From: an uncultured Mediterraneibacter sp.
Lineage (GTDB): Bacteria > Bacillota > Clostridia > Lachnospirales > Lachnospiraceae
NCBI GenBank assembly: GCA_934418295.1
Contig: CAKRWZ010000003.1
Span: forward strand, 1-62,391
Direction of reading: 5' to 3'
DNA: 62,391 nt
In this document: in pieces, positions 33,560 to 41,650 of the stretch
Position numbering within the stretch: the stretch's first letter is position 1
Layout of the letters: every line of letters starts with the position of its first letter
Program-made: the position numbers and the translations under genes
Notes under the pieces: model-generated
Seen by the model: only the letters and a program-made list of their open reading frames with translations
What the model was told of the DNA's origin: nothing
Database searches by the model: none

Positions 33560-34714
33560 ATGGAAGTTTATCTGGATAATTCGGCAACGACCAGATGCTA
33601 TGAAGAGGTCGGCGATCTGGTGCGCCGGGTTATGTGCACGGATTACGGAAATCCTTCTTCCATGCACCGAAAGGGTGTGGAAGCAGAACATTATATAAAA
33701 GAAGCGAAAGAAAGGCTGGCAAAGGTGCTGCGTATCAACGGCAAGGAGCTTATCTTTACTTCCGGCGGAACGGAATGTGATAACCTTGCGCTGATCGGAG
33801 CGGCAAGGGCCAATCAGCGCAGAGGACGCCATCTGATCACAACCGTGATCGAGCATCCTGCTATCTTAAATACGATGCAGTATCTGGAGGAGGAGGGCTT
33901 CCGGATCACTTATCTGCCGGTGGATTCCAACGGACTGGTCCGATTGGAAGAGCTGCGCAAGGCGTTGTGTCCGGATACGATCCTGGTATCGATCATGTAT
34001 GTGAACAATGAAGTGGGCTCTGTCCAGCCGATACAGGAAGCAGTTAATATCGTAAAAGCTTATAACCGCAATATTTTGTTCCACTCGGATGCGGTGCAGG
34101 GGTTCGGGAAATATCATATCTATCCGAAACGGATGGGGATCGATATGCTTTCCGTCAGCGGCCATAAGATCCACGGGCCGAAAGGCATCGGATTTTTGTA
34201 TGTGAGGGAGGGCGTAAAGATCCAGCCCATCCTTTTTGGAGGCGGTCAGCAGAAAAATATGCGCTCCGGTACCGAAAATGTGCCGGGTATTGCGGGACTG
34301 GGGTTGGCAGCAGAGCTGATCTATCAGGATCTGGATCAAAAAACAGCACATATGAGAAGCTTGAAAAAGAGGTTTTTGGAAGGAATCAGAGAACTGGAAA
34401 ACTGCAGAGTCCACGGGTTGACGGATGAAAGCAGTGCCCCGCATATCATCAGCGTGGGGGTCGGCGGGGTACGGAGCGAAGTTTTGCTGCATGCACTGGA
34501 GGATCAGGGCATTTATGTCTCTTCCGGTTCAGCCTGTGCATCCAATCACCCGTCTGTCAGCGGGGTGCTGAAAGGAATCGGAGTGCCGAGAGAATATCTG
34601 GATACCACGATCCGTTTCAGTATGTCGGAGTTTACGACAGAAGAAGAGATTGACTATACTTTGGAAACATTATATAATATCGTACCGATGCTGAGGCGAT
34701 ATACAAGACGTTGA
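33560..34714 (+). CDS. Cysteine desulfurase (NifS/IscS family)
   Basis: PLP enzyme of 384 residues that removes sulfur from cysteine as a persulfide. PLP lysine lies in S-V-S-G-H-K-I-H-G-P-K-G-I-G, and the catalytic Cys in S-S-G-S-A-C-A-S-N-H. thiI follows after 16 bp. In Bacillus the same NifZ-ThiI pair makes 4-thiouridine at tRNA U8, so this desulfurase probably serves ThiI rather than Fe-S assembly. There is no iscU or other Fe-S assembly gene beside it. Confidence 0.94.
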   Translation: MEVYLDNSATTRCYEEVGDLVRRVMCTDYGNPSSMHRKGVEAEHYIKEAKERLAKVLRINGKELIFTSGGTECDNLALIGAARANQRRGRHLITTVIEHPAILNTMQYLEEEGFRITYLPVDSNGLVRLEELRKALCPDTILVSIMYVNNEVGSVQPIQEAVNIVKAYNRNILFHSDAVQGFGKYHIYPKRMGIDMLSVSGHKIHGPKGIGFLYVREGVKIQPILFGGGQQKNMRSGTENVPGIAGLGLAAELIYQDLDQKTAHMRSLKKRFLEGIRELENCRVHGLTDESSAPHIISVGVGGVRSEVLLHALEDQGIYVSSGSACASNHPSVSGVLKGIGVPREYLDTTIRFSMSEFTTEEEIDYTLETLYNIVPMLRRYTRR

Positions 34715-34730
34715 GGATGGAGAAAATACA

Positions 34731-35912
34731 ATGGAATTTCATTCGTTTTTGATCAAATACGGAGAGATCGGACTGAAAGGGAAAAACAGATATCTGTTTG
34801 AAGATGCACTGGTGCGTCAGATCCGGTTTGCGCTGGAGAAAACAGAAGGAGACTTCAATGTCCACAAGAAACAGGGAAGGATCTATGTGGACTGTGAAGG
34901 AGACTATGACTTTGACGGAGCAGTGGAGGCTCTGCAAAGAGTGTTTGGGATCGTGGGAATTTGCCCGGTACGCCGTCTGAAGGACGAGGGGTTCGATCAG
35001 CTGAAAAAAGAGATCGTTGCATATATGGATGAAGTATATCCGGATAAGCACAAAACGTTTAAAGTGGAAGCGCGGCGGAGCAGAAAAAATTATCCGCTGA
35101 CATCCATGGAAATCAACTGTGATCTCGGGGAAGCAATCCTGGATGCGTTTCCGGAGATCCGTGTGGATGTGCACCATCCGGACATCCAGTTGAATGTGGA
35201 GATCCGGGAAAATATTTATGTATATTCCACGGTGATCCCGGGACCGGGAGGAATGCCGGTAGGGACCAACGGGAAAGCGATGCTTTTGCTGTCAGGAGGG
35301 ATCGACAGCCCGGTGGCCGGATATATGGTATCCAAGCGAGGGGTGGAAATCGAAGCAGTTTATTTCCATGCACCTCCGTATACCAGCGAAAGAGCCAAAG
35401 AAAAAGTGGTGGATCTGGCGCGTCTGATCTCCAGATATTCCGGTCCGGTAAAGCTTCATATCGTAAACTTTACGGATATTCAGCTTTATATTTACGATCA
35501 GTGCCCGCATGATGAGCTGACGATCATCATGCGCAGATATATGATGAAGATCGCAGAGCATTTTGCGAAGGAAAATGAATGCCTTGGTCTGGTTACAGGA
35601 GAGAGTATCGGACAGGTGGCCAGCCAAACGATGCAAAGCCTGGCAGTTACCAATGAAGTGTGCACGATGCCGGTATATCGTCCGTTGATCGGATTTGATA
35701 AGAGGGACATTGTAAAAATTTCGGAAGAGATCGATACTTACGAGACTTCCATCCTGCCATATGAAGACTGCTGTACGATTTTTGTGGCAAAACATCCGGT
35801 CACAAAACCGGATCTGAAACGGATCCAAAAATCAGAGGAGAATTTGTCCGAAAAGACAGAAGAACTTTTAGAAACGGCCATTTCAACGGCGGAGACGGTT
35901 ATTGCGGAGTAG
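34731..35912 (+). CDS. thiI: tRNA 4-thiouridine synthase ThiI
   Basis: Adenylates U8 of tRNA and inserts sulfur. A 393-residue protein with an N-terminal ferredoxin-like fold and THUMP domain (1-165), then the PP-loop L-S-G-G-I-D-S-P-V-A-G-Y. It ends near residue 393, so it has no C-terminal rhodanese domain, unlike E. coli ThiI, and depends on the desulfurase encoded 16 bp upstream. The short form is normal in Firmicutes. Confidence 0.95.
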   Translation: MEFHSFLIKYGEIGLKGKNRYLFEDALVRQIRFALEKTEGDFNVHKKQGRIYVDCEGDYDFDGAVEALQRVFGIVGICPVRRLKDEGFDQLKKEIVAYMDEVYPDKHKTFKVEARRSRKNYPLTSMEINCDLGEAILDAFPEIRVDVHHPDIQLNVEIRENIYVYSTVIPGPGGMPVGTNGKAMLLLSGGIDSPVAGYMVSKRGVEIEAVYFHAPPYTSERAKEKVVDLARLISRYSGPVKLHIVNFTDIQLYIYDQCPHDELTIIMRRYMMKIAEHFAKENECLGLVTGESIGQVASQTMQSLAVTNEVCTMPVYRPLIGFDKRDIVKISEEIDTYETSILPYEDCCTIFVAKHPVTKPDLKRIQKSEENLSEKTEELLETAISTAETVIAE

Positions 35913-35927
35913 ATGGCAAGTAATATA

Positions 35928-35956
35928 AAAAGGCTGCTTTTTCAGCAGCCTTTGAT
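35928..35956. terminator. Terminator downstream of thiI
   Basis: AAAGGCTGCT pairs with AGCAGCCTTT around TTTTC (hairpin 35928-35953). A-tract and T-tract on both sides allow it to act also on the minus-strand HPr-like gene. Confidence 0.85.
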
Positions 35957-35970
35957 TGAATGTGATGTCA

Positions 35971-36015
35971 GGCGTTTCCGGTGATGGAACGGCGACGAGT
36001 CAAAGTTCGAGCTTA
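35971..36015. repeat. Dispersed intergenic repeat, copy A
   Basis: GGCGTTTCCGGTGAT (35971-35985) and GGCGACGAGTCAAAGTTCGA with GCTTA (35991-36015) recur in altered order near 53052-53134; the second part also recurs at 18356-18379. The copy abuts the stop codon of the HPr-like gene. Confidence 0.5.
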
Positions 36016-36243
36016 GACCATGTAAGGTTTCAGATCTTCCAGTACACTTTCCACGTCGTTATCTGTATGGATCGTCAGGTCGATCGGACGGGAAAGATCC
36101 AAACTGAAAATTCCCATGATAGATTTTGCGTCGATCACATATCTTCCGGATACGAGGTCAAAATCGTAATCATATTTTGTGATTGTATTGACAAAAGACT
36201 TTACTTTATCGATAGAATTCAAAGAAATTTTGATTGTTTTCAT
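36013..36243 (-). CDS. HPr-like protein without active-site histidine (Crh-like)
   Basis: A 76-residue protein of the HPr fold family. It keeps the regulatory site segment K-S-I-M-G-I-F-S-L (Ser41 corresponds to HPr Ser46, the HPrK/P target), but the expected His15 motif G-x-H-A-R-P is replaced by N-S-I-D-K-V-K-S. It therefore cannot carry PTS phosphate and resembles Bacillus Crh, which acts only in catabolite regulation with CcpA. ATG 36243 fits GGAGG (36257-36253); an upstream in-frame ATG at 36252 is too near that site. Monocistronic. Confidence 0.85.
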   Translation of the reverse strand: MKTIKISLNSIDKVKSFVNTITKYDYDFDLVSGRYVIDAKSIMGIFSLDLSRPIDLTIHTDNDVESVLEDLKPYMV

Positions 36244-36392
36244 AAAAAACATCCTCCCTTATTTATTGTTAAGCATATGACAAAAAGATTTGAAAGATCT
36301 TTTTGGTAAGTTATCAACTTCATGGCTATTCTAAGTGATTCGATTTAAAAAGTCAAGAAAATAAGGGAAATAACAGGAATCTGGAGAAGCGT

Positions 36393-37685
36393 ATGAAAAA
36401 AGCGGCACTGCACAATTTAGGATGCAAAGTAAATGCGTATGAAACGGAAGCGATGCAGGAGCTTCTGGAAAATAACGGATATGAGATCGTACCCTTTCAG
36501 GAGGGGGCAGATATTTATATTATCAACACCTGCACGGTGACAAATATGGCAGACCGAAAATCAAGACAGATGATCCACCGGGCGAGAAAGATGAATCCGG
36601 AGGCGGTCATAGTGGCGGCCGGGTGTTATGTGCAGACCGGGGAAAGCGGAAAAGAGCTGGATCCGGATATCGACATTGTGATCGGAAACAATCAGAAACA
36701 GGATCTGATCCGGCTTTTGGAGGAATATGAGAACGGAAAATCAGAAGCGGGAGAGCTGCTGGATATCAATCATGTGAGAGAGTACGAAAATCTGCACTTG
36801 TCCAAAACCGGAGAACATACCAGGGCATATATCAAAGTGCAGGATGGGTGTAATCAGTTCTGTTCTTATTGTATTATCCCTTATGTAAGGGGAAGGATCC
36901 GCAGCCGAAAAGCGGAAGATGTGGCAGAAGAGATCCGGGGACTGGTAGGATTGGGCTATCAGGAGGTGGTGCTGACGGGAATCCATCTCTCTTCTTACGG
37001 TATGGAAATGGAAGAAAAGACGTCTTTGCTGAATCTGATCTGTCAGGTACATGAGATCGAAGGATTGAAACGGATCCGGCTGGGATCGCTGGAGCCGAGG
37101 ATCATCACGGATGAATTTGCACAGACATTGGCATCGTTGGACAAGATCTGTCCGCATTTCCATCTGTCCATGCAGAGCGGCTGTGATGCGACACTGGCAC
37201 GTATGAACCGAAAATACACCAGTGAAGAATATTATGAGAAGTGTCAGATCCTGCGTAAATATTTTGAACATCCTGCTTTGACCACGGATGTGATCGTAGG
37301 GTTCCCGGGAGAGACGGAGCAAGAGTTTGAAACGACAAAAAAATTTATAGAAAAAGTAGATTTTTACGAGACCCACGTATTTAAATATTCCAAACGGGAA
37401 GGGACGTTGGCGGCAAAGATGCCGGACCAGGTTCCGGAGCAGGTAAAAACGCTCCGAAGTGAGCAGTTGATCGAGATCAGCAAAAGACACCAAAGAACGT
37501 TTGAATCCTGGTACCGGGGAAAAAAGGTAGAAGTATTGGTGGAAAAACGGTCGGAAGAAAAAGGAGAGTCTTATTGGATTGGACATACCCGGGAATATTT
37601 AAAAATTGCGCTGGAGGGGGAAGAAAATCTTCAAAATAAAATTGTGATGACAGAGATTGAAAGCCTTTCTCAAATTATAGATTGA
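36393..37685 (+). CDS. mtaB: tRNA t6A37 methylthiotransferase
   Basis: Radical SAM enzyme that adds a methylthio group to N6-threonylcarbamoyl-A37 of tRNA. The 430 residues comprise the UPF0004 domain with three Fe-S cysteines (G-C-K-V-N, T-C-T-V-T, A-G-C-Y), a radical SAM core C-N-Q-F-C-S-Y-C, and a C-terminal TRAM domain (about 365-430). MtaB rather than MiaB is indicated by L-G-C-K-V-N-A-Y-E-T and the family length. Confidence 0.93.
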   Translation: MKKAALHNLGCKVNAYETEAMQELLENNGYEIVPFQEGADIYIINTCTVTNMADRKSRQMIHRARKMNPEAVIVAAGCYVQTGESGKELDPDIDIVIGNNQKQDLIRLLEEYENGKSEAGELLDINHVREYENLHLSKTGEHTRAYIKVQDGCNQFCSYCIIPYVRGRIRSRKAEDVAEEIRGLVGLGYQEVVLTGIHLSSYGMEMEEKTSLLNLICQVHEIEGLKRIRLGSLEPRIITDEFAQTLASLDKICPHFHLSMQSGCDATLARMNRKYTSEEYYEKCQILRKYFEHPALTTDVIVGFPGETEQEFETTKKFIEKVDFYETHVFKYSKREGTLAAKMPDQVPEQVKTLRSEQLIEISKRHQRTFESWYRGKKVEVLVEKRSEEKGESYWIGHTREYLKIALEGEENLQNKIVMTEIESLSQIID

Positions 37686-37748
37686 ATTCTGAGGATATTT
37701 ATATTAAAATTAGCGTATGGTAATGTGTTCAAAGCCAGGGAGGTAGAA

Positions 37749-38012
37749 ATGGCAGATTTACAGAATACACAATTTTTCCAGGTAGAACCGGGACCGCAGA
37801 TTCAGGCAAAGGATATTCTGGAAATTGTATATAAAGCATTAAAAGAAAAAGGGTACAACCCGGTCAATCAGATCGTCGGTTATATTATGTCGGGTGACCC
37901 TACTTACATCACAAGTTATAATGGGGCAAGAAGCTTGGTTATGAAAGTGGAAAGAGACGAATTGGTGGAAGAGATGCTGAAAGCGTATATCGCACACCAT
38001 GACTGGGAATAA
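37749..38012 (+). CDS. ireB: IreB-family regulatory phosphoprotein
   Basis: An 87-residue member of UPF0297/DUF965, with N-T-Q-F-F-Q-V-E at the start, Y-N-P-V-N-Q-I-V-G-Y and Y-I-T-S-Y-N-G-A-R. In Enterococcus IreB is a substrate of the IreK kinase and affects cephalosporin resistance. GGAGG (37739-37743) precedes ATG 37749; the upstream in-frame ATG 37725 lacks support. ruvX follows after 6 bp, matching Bacillus yrzL-yrrK. Confidence 0.93.
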   Translation: MADLQNTQFFQVEPGPQIQAKDILEIVYKALKEKGYNPVNQIVGYIMSGDPTYITSYNGARSLVMKVERDELVEEMLKAYIAHHDWE

Positions 38013-38018
38013 TATCCT

Positions 38019-38465
38019 ATGAGAGTACTTGGATTGGATTATGGCTCAAAGACAGTGGGCGTTGCGGTCAGCGATCCACTGGGGATCACAGCCCAGGGGG
38101 TAGAGACGATCACCCGCAAAGAAGAAAATAAGCTTCGGAAAACCTGTGCACGCATAGAGGCGCTGATCGAAGAATATCAGGTGGAAAAGCTGGTGTTGGG
38201 GCTGCCGAAGCATATGAATAATGATTTGGGGATCCGTGCGGAGAAAACGATGGAATTTGCGGAAATGTTGAAGCGCAGGACCGGTCTGGAGGTTGTTTTC
38301 TGGGATGAGCGCCTGACGACTGTAGAGGCGGAAAGAACCCTGATGGAAACAGGGGTAAGGCGTGAAAACAGAAAGCAGTATACGGATACGATCGCTGCGG
38401 TCTTTATTTTGCAGGGCTATCTGGATTCTGTCCGTTTTCTTTCAGAACAACAAGGATCGCTTTGA
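38019..38465 (+). CDS. ruvX: RuvX/YqgF Holliday junction resolvase-like nuclease
   Basis: A 148-residue RNase H-like protein with G-L-D-Y-G-S-K-T-V-G-V-A-V, the E-x-x-x-P-K-H loop G-L-P-K-H-M and the W-D-E-R-L-T-T motif. Implicated in 16S rRNA 5' end processing in E. coli and proposed as a resolvase. Part of the ireB-ruvX-DUF1292 set. Confidence 0.95.
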   Translation: MRVLGLDYGSKTVGVAVSDPLGITAQGVETITRKEENKLRKTCARIEALIEEYQVEKLVLGLPKHMNNDLGIRAEKTMEFAEMLKRRTGLEVVFWDERLTTVEAERTLMETGVRRENRKQYTDTIAAVFILQGYLDSVRFLSEQQGSL

Positions 38466-38475
38466 AAGGAATAGA

Positions 38476-38736
38476 ATGGAAAAGATACGTTTTGTTATGG
38501 AAGATACCGGTGAAACGGTAGAATTCTTTGTCTTGGAGCAGACGAAGCTCGGAGCGGAAACCTACATATTGGTAACAGACTCGGAAGAGGACGATGCGGA
38601 ATGTCTGATCCTGAGAGAGGAAGGAACCTCTGAAGCATCAGAAGGTATTTATGAAATTGTAGAAGATGAGACGGAGCTGGCAGCAGTTTCTAAATTGTTT
38701 GAAGAATTGCTGGAAGACGTGGATATCGAACTGTAA
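38476..38736 (+). CDS. DUF1292 protein (YrzB-like)
   Basis: An 86-residue acidic protein (E-T-V-E-F-F-V-L-E-Q-T, Y-I-L-V-T-D-S, A-V-S-K-L-F-E-E-L-L) of DUF1292, function unknown. ATG 38476 follows GAAAGGA by 6 bp. Located directly after ruvX, as yrzB is in Bacillus; the bacillary cell wall gene mltG does not follow here. Confidence 0.9.
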   Translation: MEKIRFVMEDTGETVEFFVLEQTKLGAETYILVTDSEEDDAECLILREEGTSEASEGIYEIVEDETELAAVSKLFEELLEDVDIEL

Positions 38737-38801
38737 ATTTAGAAAGTAAGCGGATGTGGGGAAGCCGTTTTGCTGCCCTTATGTCTGAAGGGGTAAAATA
38801 A

Positions 38802-39290
38802 ATGGAAAAAACCGGGGAAAAGCTTCAGGGGCTGCTCAAAGAAAGACTGAAGGAAAAAGGGCTGAAAGTGACGCAGCAGAGAATGATCGTAGTAGAAGCT
38901 TTCGCTGAACATAAAGACAAACACCTCTCAGCAGAGGATGTCTATGAGATCGTCAGGGCAGATCATCCTGAGATCGGGCTGGCTACAGTGTATCGGACTG
39001 TACAGCTTTTGAGTGAGATTCAATTACTCGACCGCATTATTCTGGACGATGGATGTGTGAGGTACGAGATCCGCTATATGCCGAACGGAGATATACATCA
39101 CCATCATCATCTGATATGCAGGACCTGCGGAAAGGTGCTTTCTTTCCGAAAAGATTTGTTGGATACGCTGGAGAAGCAGATCGAAGAAGACACCGGGTTT
39201 CGGGTGCTGGATCACGAACTGAAATTTTACGGTCAGTGTAAAGAATGTACCCGTCTGAGTACGGATAAAAAAGGAGAACGGACAAAGTAA
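38802..39290 (+). CDS. Fur-family transcriptional regulator
   Basis: A 162-residue metalloregulator. An N-terminal winged helix (T-Q-Q-R, then L-A-T-V-Y-R-T-V-Q-L-L recognition helix) and a dimer domain with H-H-H-H-H-L-I-C-R-T-C-G and a C-terminal C-K-E-C zinc pair. It could sense iron, zinc, or peroxide; the sequence alone does not separate Fur from PerR or Zur. It might regulate the feoAB gene in this window. Confidence 0.92.
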   Translation: MEKTGEKLQGLLKERLKEKGLKVTQQRMIVVEAFAEHKDKHLSAEDVYEIVRADHPEIGLATVYRTVQLLSEIQLLDRIILDDGCVRYEIRYMPNGDIHHHHHLICRTCGKVLSFRKDLLDTLEKQIEEDTGFRVLDHELKFYGQCKECTRLSTDKKGERTK

Positions 39291-39318
39291 AAAGATACTT
39301 AACATGGAGGTGTAATTT

Positions 39319-40989
39319 TTGAAAAAAGTGAATAAGGGAAAGTTAAAGATAATTCCGCTCGGTGGTCTGGAACAGATCGGAATGAATATTACTGCCTTTG
39401 AATATGAGGACAGTATTATTGTGGTAGACTGCGGGCTGGCTTTTCCTGAAGATGATATGTTGGGAATCGACCTGGTGATTCCGGATGTTACTTATCTAAA
39501 GGAAAATATCGATAAGGTCAAAGGGTTTGTGATCACCCACGGACATGAGGATCATATCGGTGCACTGCCATATATTCTGAAAGAGATCAATGTTCCGATC
39601 TATTCGACGAAGCTGACGCTTGGAATTATTGAAAACAAATTGAAAGAGCATAATCTGCTCCGCGGTACGAAACGAAAAGTGGTAAAACACGGACAGTCGA
39701 TCAATCTCGGCAAATTCCGGATCGAGTTTATCAAGACAAACCACAGCATTCAGGATGCGTCTGCGCTGGCGATCTATTCTCCGGCAGGGATCGTAGTGCA
39801 TACCGGCGACTTTAAGGTGGATTATACACCGGTGTTCGGCGATGCCATTGACTTGCAGCGTTTTGCGGAGATCGGTAAAAAAGGCGTGTTGGCGTTGATG
39901 TCCGACAGTACGAATGCAGAGCGGAAAGGCTTTACCCAGTCAGAAAAGACGGTGGGTATCACCTTTGACCACATTTTTGCGGAGCATCAGAATACCAGGA
40001 TCATTATCGCAACCTTTGCATCCAATGTAGACCGTGTACAGCAGATTATCAATTCTGCTTACAAATACGGGCGTAAGGTGGTTGTGGAAGGAAGAAGTAT
40101 GGTAAACATCATTCAGACAGCTTCAGAATTGGGCTATCTGGATGTGCACGATAAGACGTTGATTGAGATCGACGAGCTGAAAAACTATCCACCGGAGAAA
40201 ACAGTCCTGATCACGACAGGAAGCCAGGGAGAATCCATGGCAGCGTTATCCAGGATGGCGGCGGATGTACACCGCAAGATCACGATCATGCCGAATGATA
40301 CGGTTATCTTCAGCTCCAATCCGATCCCGGGAAATGAAAAAGCAGTTTCAAAGGTGATCAATGAGCTGTCTGCAAAGGGAGCAAACGTGATCTTCCAGGA
40401 TGCCCATGTATCCGGACATGCGTGCCAGGAAGAATTAAAGCTGATCTATTCTTTGGTAAAACCGAAATATGCGATCCCTGTACATGGAGAGTATCGTCAT
40501 CTGAAAGCAAATGCACAGATTGCTAAGGATCTCGGAATCCCGAAAGAAAATATATTTATCATGCAGTCCGGAGATGTGATGGAGATCAGCCAGGACGAGG
40601 CAAAAGTGGTAGATAAAGTGCACACAGGAGCGATCCTGGTAGACGGATTGGGAGTCGGCGATGTGGGAAATATCGTGCTTCGGGACAGACAGCATCTGGC
40701 GGAAGACGGTATCATGATCGTGGTATTGACCCTGGAACGCGGCACCAACCGACTGCTGGCAGGCCCGGACATCGTTTCCAGAGGATTTGTATATGTGAGA
40801 GAATCCGAGGAGTTGATGGACGAGGCACGGCAGGTCGTAGAGGAAGCGCTGGATAAATGCCTGCAGGGTAAACACGTAGACTGGAACCGGATCAAAGTGT
40901 CCGTCCGTGATACAGTCAGTGATTTTATCTGGAAGAAGACAAAGAGAAAACCGATGGTCATCCCGATCATCATGGATGTGGAATGGTAA
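39319..40989 (+). CDS. Ribonuclease J
   Basis: A 556-residue metallo-beta-lactamase/beta-CASP ribonuclease with G-H-E-D-H-I-G-A-L-P, the T-G-D-F-K-V segment, S-D-S-T-N, and V-S-G-H-A. It performs endo- and 5'-3' exonucleolytic mRNA and rRNA maturation. TTG start 39319 lies 6 bp after TGGAGGTG, preferred over the internal starts. trmR follows 3 bp after the stop. Confidence 0.95.
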   Translation: MKKVNKGKLKIIPLGGLEQIGMNITAFEYEDSIIVVDCGLAFPEDDMLGIDLVIPDVTYLKENIDKVKGFVITHGHEDHIGALPYILKEINVPIYSTKLTLGIIENKLKEHNLLRGTKRKVVKHGQSINLGKFRIEFIKTNHSIQDASALAIYSPAGIVVHTGDFKVDYTPVFGDAIDLQRFAEIGKKGVLALMSDSTNAERKGFTQSEKTVGITFDHIFAEHQNTRIIIATFASNVDRVQQIINSAYKYGRKVVVEGRSMVNIIQTASELGYLDVHDKTLIEIDELKNYPPEKTVLITTGSQGESMAALSRMAADVHRKITIMPNDTVIFSSNPIPGNEKAVSKVINELSAKGANVIFQDAHVSGHACQEELKLIYSLVKPKYAIPVHGEYRHLKANAQIAKDLGIPKENIFIMQSGDVMEISQDEAKVVDKVHTGAILVDGLGVGDVGNIVLRDRQHLAEDGIMIVVLTLERGTNRLLAGPDIVSRGFVYVRESEELMDEARQVVEEALDKCLQGKHVDWNRIKVSVRDTVSDFIWKKTKRKPMVIPIIMDVEW

Positions 40990-40992
40990 AAG

Positions 40993-41634
40993 ATGATAGT
41001 AGACGAAAGGATCGTCACATTCCTGCATTCTTTGGAAACAGAAAACAGTGAAATATTGGAGACGATAGAAGCGGAAGCCCTGCGTGATCAGGTACCGATC
41101 ATCCGCAAGGAAATGCAGAGCTTCCTGAAAGTGCTCCTTGCAGTGAAAAAACCTATGCGCATTCTGGAAATCGGAACTGCCGTAGGTTTCTCTGCGTTAT
41201 TGATGAGTGAATCTGTTTCAAAAGATTGCAAGATCACGACGATAGAAAAATATGAAAAAAGAATCCCCATTGCCTGCCAAAATTTTAAACGGGCAGGAAA
41301 GGACGCGCAGATCGAGCTTCTGGAAGGAGACGCTTTGGAGATCCTGAAACAGCTGGACGGCCCCTACGATTTTATTTTTATGGATGCGGCAAAAGGTCAG
41401 TACGTTTTTTATCTGGAAGAAACCATACGGCTGCTGGAGAAAGACGGAGTCCTGGTGACGGATAATGTGCTGCAGGACGGGGATGTCATTGAGTCCAGAT
41501 TTGCGGTGGAGCGGCGCAATCGGACGATCCATGCGCGGATGCGGGAATTCCTTTACAATCTGAAACACGATCCGCATATTTTGACGACGATCATCCCTCT
41601 GGGAGACGGTGTGGCAGTCAGTGTAAAAAAGTAG
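40993..41634 (+). CDS. trmR: TrmR-type tRNA 5-hydroxyuridine methyltransferase
   Basis: A 213-residue class I methyltransferase of the YrrM/O-methyltransferase type with motif I I-L-E-I-G-T-A-V-G-F-S-A, E-K-Y-E, and F-I-F-M-D-A-A-K-G-Q-Y. Bacillus TrmR (YrrM) methylates 5-hydroxyuridine at tRNA position 34. The next gene is a U32-type protein, as in Bacillus yrrM-yrrN-yrrO where the U32 pair makes the hydroxylated substrate, which supports the call. Confidence 0.88.
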   Translation: MIVDERIVTFLHSLETENSEILETIEAEALRDQVPIIRKEMQSFLKVLLAVKKPMRILEIGTAVGFSALLMSESVSKDCKITTIEKYEKRIPIACQNFKRAGKDAQIELLEGDALEILKQLDGPYDFIFMDAAKGQYVFYLEETIRLLEKDGVLVTDNVLQDGDVIESRFAVERRNRTIHARMREFLYNLKHDPHILTTIIPLGDGVAVSVKK

Positions 41635-41650
41635 CGGGAAGGAGAAGAAA

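Noticed and set aside
35956..36309. Plus-strand frame of 117 codons across the HPr-like gene
   Set aside because: It is antisense to the HPr-like gene, whose conserved K-S-I-M-G motif and binding site settle the strand.
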